Part shown: in pieces, positions 60,911-64,000 of the stretch
Layout of the letters: each line of letters begins with the position of its first letter
Numbering within the stretch: position 1 is the stretch's first letter
NCBI RefSeq assembly: GCF_051433165.1
Contig: NZ_JBHMFS010000001.1
Location: forward strand, 310,001-374,000
DNA length: 64,000 bases
Origin: Falsiroseomonas sp051433165
GTDB taxonomy: Bacteria > Pseudomonadota > Alphaproteobacteria > Acetobacterales > Acetobacteraceae
Direction of reading: 5' to 3'
Notes under the pieces: generated by a model
Databases searched by the model: none
What the model saw: the letters and a program-made list of their open reading frames with translations, nothing else
What the model was told of the DNA's origin: nothing
Program-made: the position numbers and the translations under genes

Positions 60911-63160
60911 TCAGGCGAGCACGCAAGACCGGACCCGGCTCGGCAGCCGCGGCACGCCACGGGGGGCGATGTTCAGGGCCGGCTGGCGCGCGAAGCTCAT
61001 CGGATCCGTGAACGGTGCCTGGGCGCCGGCAAGCCAGTCATAGGCACGCCGCGCGCCATCGTGGTCCAGGATGTCGGCAAGCTGTGCCAAGGACTGCATG
61101 GCCAACCGGGCGTATTCACCCTGGCTCCTTGCCCAGCCATCGCCATTCGACCGGTTGCGTGCGCGCGTCGCATCTCCGACTTCGGCCCAGCTTTGGAAAG
61201 GCCGTTCGATCCCGCCCTCGCTGCCGGGATGGCTCACGATGATGATGAAGGCCGCGCCATCATGCCGCGCGAAGCCGCGATCGGCCGCCGTGAAACGGCC
61301 GACCAGGAAATTGGCCATCCAGGCCAGGAAGACGCGCGCATCGGCATTGCCCAGCCGTGCCGCCGCCGCCGCTGCGGAGGCGAAGTAGTCCTGCTGCCAG
61401 GGCAGCAACTCCACCCCATCTCCGCCGAGTTGGTAGGGAACCAGCCAGCCATGCAACTCGCCCTGCAGCTCCGTCCAGGCTGGGATCTGCGCCCGCAGCC
61501 ACGACCAGTTCCGGTCCGCGACATGTCGCAGATAGGCCTGGTTGGCGTCGCCATCCGGTGCGGTCCATGCGGCTTCGTCCAGTTGGCGGACGGACCATGC
61601 GGCGCCCCGAACCTGCCGCTTATGGACAACAAGAAAGCCTTCCCGGTCGTTGCGCATGCCCGGCGGATTACGCACGGCGGGCCATATGCCGAGCACGTTC
61701 CAGGCGCCCTGCGCCATCACCTCATCCGCGAAGGCGCGGCGCCCGGTAAGCAGATACGGGACGAAGGAGAGGTCCGGCTGATGCGTCGTGTCGATTCTCC
61801 AGCCGGTATCCTCGGTGATCTGCTGTGCCAGCCCCCCCGGCGGATTCCGGCCGCGCGGATCCGTCCACAGCCGCGGCCAGCGCCGCGCATCCAACCAGCC
61901 GCCGTGCCGGTCCGCGCCGCCATTCGGGTCCCAGAAATGCCAGGGAATGGTGCCCGCCGCCTCGGCCTGCCCGATGCAGTACCTGGCGGCCCGCGGATCG
62001 CCGCTGATCAGCCAGGCGGCCTGGTAGCCCGTGGTGGGACCCAGATCCATGCGCCCGCCGCCCCTCGGCATCTGTTGCGTGATGCCGCGCGCACCAAAGG
62101 CCGCATGCCATTCCGGCTGCGCCATCTGTTGCGCCATCGAAGCCAGCATCGCCTCATTCACGCCCGCGGTCAGGTCGTAATGGGCAATCGCTCCGGTATC
62201 AGCCAGATAGACGACATCGTGGCGCACCGGTGGCTGCGGCGGCGCCGGCTGGCCACCAGGGAGCGCACCCAGCAGCCGGCCCCAGCTGCGATACTGGTGA
62301 TGCGCGGGCATCGTCGCATGCAGCGCCTCCCGGCCATCCAGCAGGACCCGTGCCACATAGGCTGCCGTGCCGCCCCCCGGCTGCATCGCGATGTCATTGC
62401 GGAACCAGACATCAACCCAAATGGTGCCGTCCGCCTGCGCCGCGACATCGGCGACCAGCCGCATTGATGTGGCCCCGCCCACCACCTCGGGCGGCACTGC
62501 GGCGGTGATGCGCCGCTGCACCACCAGCGGTCCGGATTGCCAGGCCGCGCCCTGCGGCGCGGCACGCAGCCGCTCCAGCACATCGAGCCGCCAGGTCTCG
62601 CCGCGTCCCGAAAGCGCCGTCAGCTCCACCATCGCCTGACGCCCCGACAGCGCCGCCGCCAGATCGAGCGCGGCCAACGCCGGTGCTGTCGCGCGTGACA
62701 ACACGAATGCCTGACGGGCATTGGCGGGCAGTCCGGAGGCCTCGAGGCTGACGGCCGCGAAGCGCGCCGTGCCATCAGGATGGCGGGTGATGACGTCGAG
62801 CTGGACACGCGAGGCGCGCCCTTCCCCGCGCGCCGTTCTCGCGGTCAGCGTCGACCCGCGCGGCATCTGCCCCGCACGGAACGGCAGCCCGAAGGTCAGG
62901 ATTTCGCTGCCGGATGGCCGGCCGCTGCCCTGCAGCAGCAGCCCCGTCAGGTCGTCGCGCCGCGCGAGGCATGGCAGGGGATCTGCCAGCACCACGCCGC
63001 CGCCGGACGGGTTCGCCCGCACGGCGCCGGGTCCTGCCGCGGCGCAGCCCGCCAACAAGCCAACTCCCAGCAGCCCGATTTCGCGGCGGCCGAGCGAGGC
63101 CCTGTCGCGGGGACCCGACTTCCCCTTCGAGGAGGCGCCTGCCTCGTTTCCATCGCTCAT
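60911..63160 (-). CDS. Exported paralogue of the RTX-type protein's N-terminal domain
   Basis: A 749-residue protein. The N-terminus has a basic region with a twin Arg (SLGRREIGLLGVGLLAGCAA); the LAGC fits a lipobox, so it is a Tat- or Sec-exported lipoprotein. The mature chain aligns over about 600 residues with residues 1-658 of the protein at 31152-35771: VITRHPDGTARFAAV, RHDVVYLADTGAIAHYDLT, GITQQMPRGGGRMDLGPTT, AAWLISGDPRAARYCIGQAE, HQPDLSFVPYLLTGRR, VADRNWSWLRAQIPAW and LLPWQQDYFAS. It lacks the linker and repeats. No known family was recognised; the early beta-sandwich-like and later helical, Trp-rich parts resemble polysaccharide lyase layouts. AAGGGAG lies eight bases before ATG 63160. 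Confidence 0.8.
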   Translation of the reverse strand: MSDGNEAGASSKGKSGPRDRASLGRREIGLLGVGLLAGCAAAGPGAVRANPSGGGVVLADPLPCLARRDDLTGLLLQGSGRPSGSEILTFGLPFRAGQMPRGSTLTARTARGEGRASRVQLDVITRHPDGTARFAAVSLEASGLPANARQAFVLSRATAPALAALDLAAALSGRQAMVELTALSGRGETWRLDVLERLRAAPQGAAWQSGPLVVQRRITAAVPPEVVGGATSMRLVADVAAQADGTIWVDVWFRNDIAMQPGGGTAAYVARVLLDGREALHATMPAHHQYRSWGRLLGALPGGQPAPPQPPVRHDVVYLADTGAIAHYDLTAGVNEAMLASMAQQMAQPEWHAAFGARGITQQMPRGGGRMDLGPTTGYQAAWLISGDPRAARYCIGQAEAAGTIPWHFWDPNGGADRHGGWLDARRWPRLWTDPRGRNPPGGLAQQITEDTGWRIDTTHQPDLSFVPYLLTGRRAFADEVMAQGAWNVLGIWPAVRNPPGMRNDREGFLVVHKRQVRGAAWSVRQLDEAAWTAPDGDANQAYLRHVADRNWSWLRAQIPAWTELQGELHGWLVPYQLGGDGVELLPWQQDYFASAAAAAARLGNADARVFLAWMANFLVGRFTAADRGFARHDGAAFIIIVSHPGSEGGIERPFQSWAEVGDATRARNRSNGDGWARSQGEYARLAMQSLAQLADILDHDGARRAYDWLAGAQAPFTDPMSFARQPALNIAPRGVPRLPSRVRSCVLA

Positions 63161-63223
63161 GCTGCTGACTCCCTTGTGGTGCGTTCCACCGCCGGCATCG
63201 CCCTGCTGCCTGCGCCCGTCGTC

Positions 63224-63511
63224 TCACTGATGACGACGGGACCCCACGGCCTGCGCCCGGCGAATCCGCCAAGACTTCGTTTGCTGGTCTGCGGTGACCG
63301 GCGGCTGTGCAGTCGAAGTCGCCGTTCCGCGCCGGCTGCGCCGTGTGCCCTCATCACGGTGCTCCGCCTGATCGGCTTCCTTGCCTTCGGAGACGTCGTT
63401 GCGCATAGCAAAAGGCCACCAGCCCCGCGTGCGATAGCTTGCGGGCAGGATGCTCCAGACACAGAGCCAGGCGACGCCCAGCAGCATGGCGAGGAAATAT
63501 AAGCTCTGCAT
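63224..63511 (-). CDS. Small membrane protein in polysaccharide locus
   Basis: A 95-residue protein. A hydrophobic N-terminal segment (SLYFLAMLLGVAWLCVWSIL, residues 3-22) is followed by YRTRGWWPFAMRNDV and a charged, disordered tail (EADQAEHRDEGTRRSRRG). The ATG at 63511 has GAGGAG six bases upstream, a strong ribosome site. No family is recognised. It lies between the exported paralogue and the polymerase-like gene, all on the minus strand, so it is probably co-transcribed and acts at the membrane with them. Confidence 0.6.
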   Translation of the reverse strand: MQSLYFLAMLLGVAWLCVWSILPASYRTRGWWPFAMRNDVSEGKEADQAEHRDEGTRRSRRGTATSTAQPPVTADQQTKSWRIRRAQAVGSRRHQ

Positions 63512-63539
63512 GAGTGGCTCCTCGTCGCCTGCGCGACGG

Positions 63540-64000
63540 TCATGTGCTGGCCCGCCTTTGCCGGCTCCATGCCGTGGCAATGGCAGGACGCGGGTTGCTG
63601 GCACCCGGCTTCACGGTGCGCCAGCCGAAGCGGGAAGGGTCCACTTCGGTCTGCTGCACAAGGCTGCGCCGTGCGATGGCCAGCGCGGCGGGCGCGACCA
63701 CCAGCAAGGTCCAATAGTAGTCCCAGTAGCTCAGCGACAGGAACGTGCCCGCCGAGCTGTAGGCTACGATCGAGACGTGCAGCATCCGTCCAAGATCACC
63801 CGCCCAGGCAAGCTGCGGTTGCTTACGCGCCAGCCGGATTAGCTGCCAGGCGTACCAGGCGCCGGCCAGCGTCATGCCCAACCACAGGAAGAACCCGATG
63901 AAACCGTGCTCGCCCAACACCTCGAACCAGATGCTGTGCACCGCTCGTGCCGGGCCACCCGGCATGACGGTGTCGACCACGGACTGCGAGTAGGGCGCTG
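63540..64000 (-). CDS. O-antigen ligase / polymerase-like membrane protein, C-terminal part
   Basis: The frame is open to the right edge, so the start lies outside the window. The visible 153 residues include ARAVHSIWFEVLGEHGFIGF, the periplasmic-loop motif of O-antigen ligase (Wzy/WaaL-like) proteins and especially of those linked to exosortase-A loci. A hydrophobic segment FFLWLGMTLAGAWYAWQLI, an amphipathic loop, and two further segments (VSIVAYSSAGTFLSL, LLVVAPAALAIA) follow. It would polymerise or transfer the lipid-linked glycan in the periplasm. It is 28 bp upstream of the small membrane protein. Confidence 0.83.
   Translation of the reverse strand, partial: APYSQSVVDTVMPGGPARAVHSIWFEVLGEHGFIGFFLWLGMTLAGAWYAWQLIRLARKQPQLAWAGDLGRMLHVSIVAYSSAGTFLSLSYWDYYWTLLVVAPAALAIARRSLVQQTEVDPSRFGWRTVKPGASNPRPAIATAWSRQRRAST

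Overview
The window is GC-rich, densely packed bacterial DNA. Its gene content suggests an alphaproteobacterium, most likely Acetobacteraceae close to Roseomonas: tripartite tricarboxylate transporters, soxBDAG, a proline dehydrogenase PutA without an N-terminal DNA-binding domain, and a large exopolysaccharide locus. This placement is inferred from gene families, not from a marker gene. No rRNA, tRNA or CRISPR was seen.

Left part (1-22 kb) is metabolic. It opens with the end of a fumarylacetoacetate-hydrolase-family enzyme and exonuclease III. A catabolic and uptake block follows: two xylose-isomerase-like TIM barrels, two paralogous KstD-like FAD dehydrogenases, an IclR regulator, a shikimate-dehydrogenase-like enzyme, and a Bug/TctC-TctB-TctA transporter. 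A palindrome of the IclR-operator type lies in the divergent promoter region (8031-8054). Next are an Lrp/AsnC regulator divergent from putA, the heterotetrameric sarcosine oxidase operon soxBDAG, a phosphopantetheinyl transferase, a two-HKD phospholipase D-like protein and an EEP-family hydrolase.

A decayed island (23.2-26.5 kb) holds the remains of a glycan or nucleotide-sugar cluster: an alcohol dehydrogenase with an amber codon and frameshifts, a chimera of a Gfo/Idh N-terminus and a CgeB-like glycosyltransferase C-terminus, a second broken glycosyltransferase, and a UDP-glucuronate-decarboxylase-like epimerase whose C-terminus lies inverted on the other strand. A one-piece phosphorelay protein (dead CheB-like domain, PAS, histidine kinase, two receivers, LuxR HTH) and an XRE regulator follow.

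The right part (31-64 kb) is a polysaccharide locus. It starts with a 1539-residue secreted protein: an unrecognised domain of about 650 residues, a 60-residue Gly/Thr/Ser linker coded by a hexanucleotide tract, fourteen exact-length 141-bp repeats, RTX nonapeptides and a type I secretion C-terminus. The same N-terminal domain recurs as a stand-alone exported protein at 60911-63160, so the two paralogues bracket the locus. Between them lie FemAB/GNAT-like proteins, glycosyltransferases (GT2, GT4 and others), a polysaccharide deacetylase, a beta-helix protein, a YdcF protein, an ATP-grasp/low-molecular-weight tyrosine phosphatase fusion, a sulfotransferase with CysD and CysNC (PAPS supply), an FkbM methyltransferase, a Wzx-like flippase, an AsnB-type amidotransferase, a nucleotide-sugar epimerase and, running off the right edge, an O-antigen-ligase-like polymerase. 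Together they suggest a secreted, probably sulfated and deacetylated exopolysaccharide with two co-evolving extracellular proteins that may act on it.
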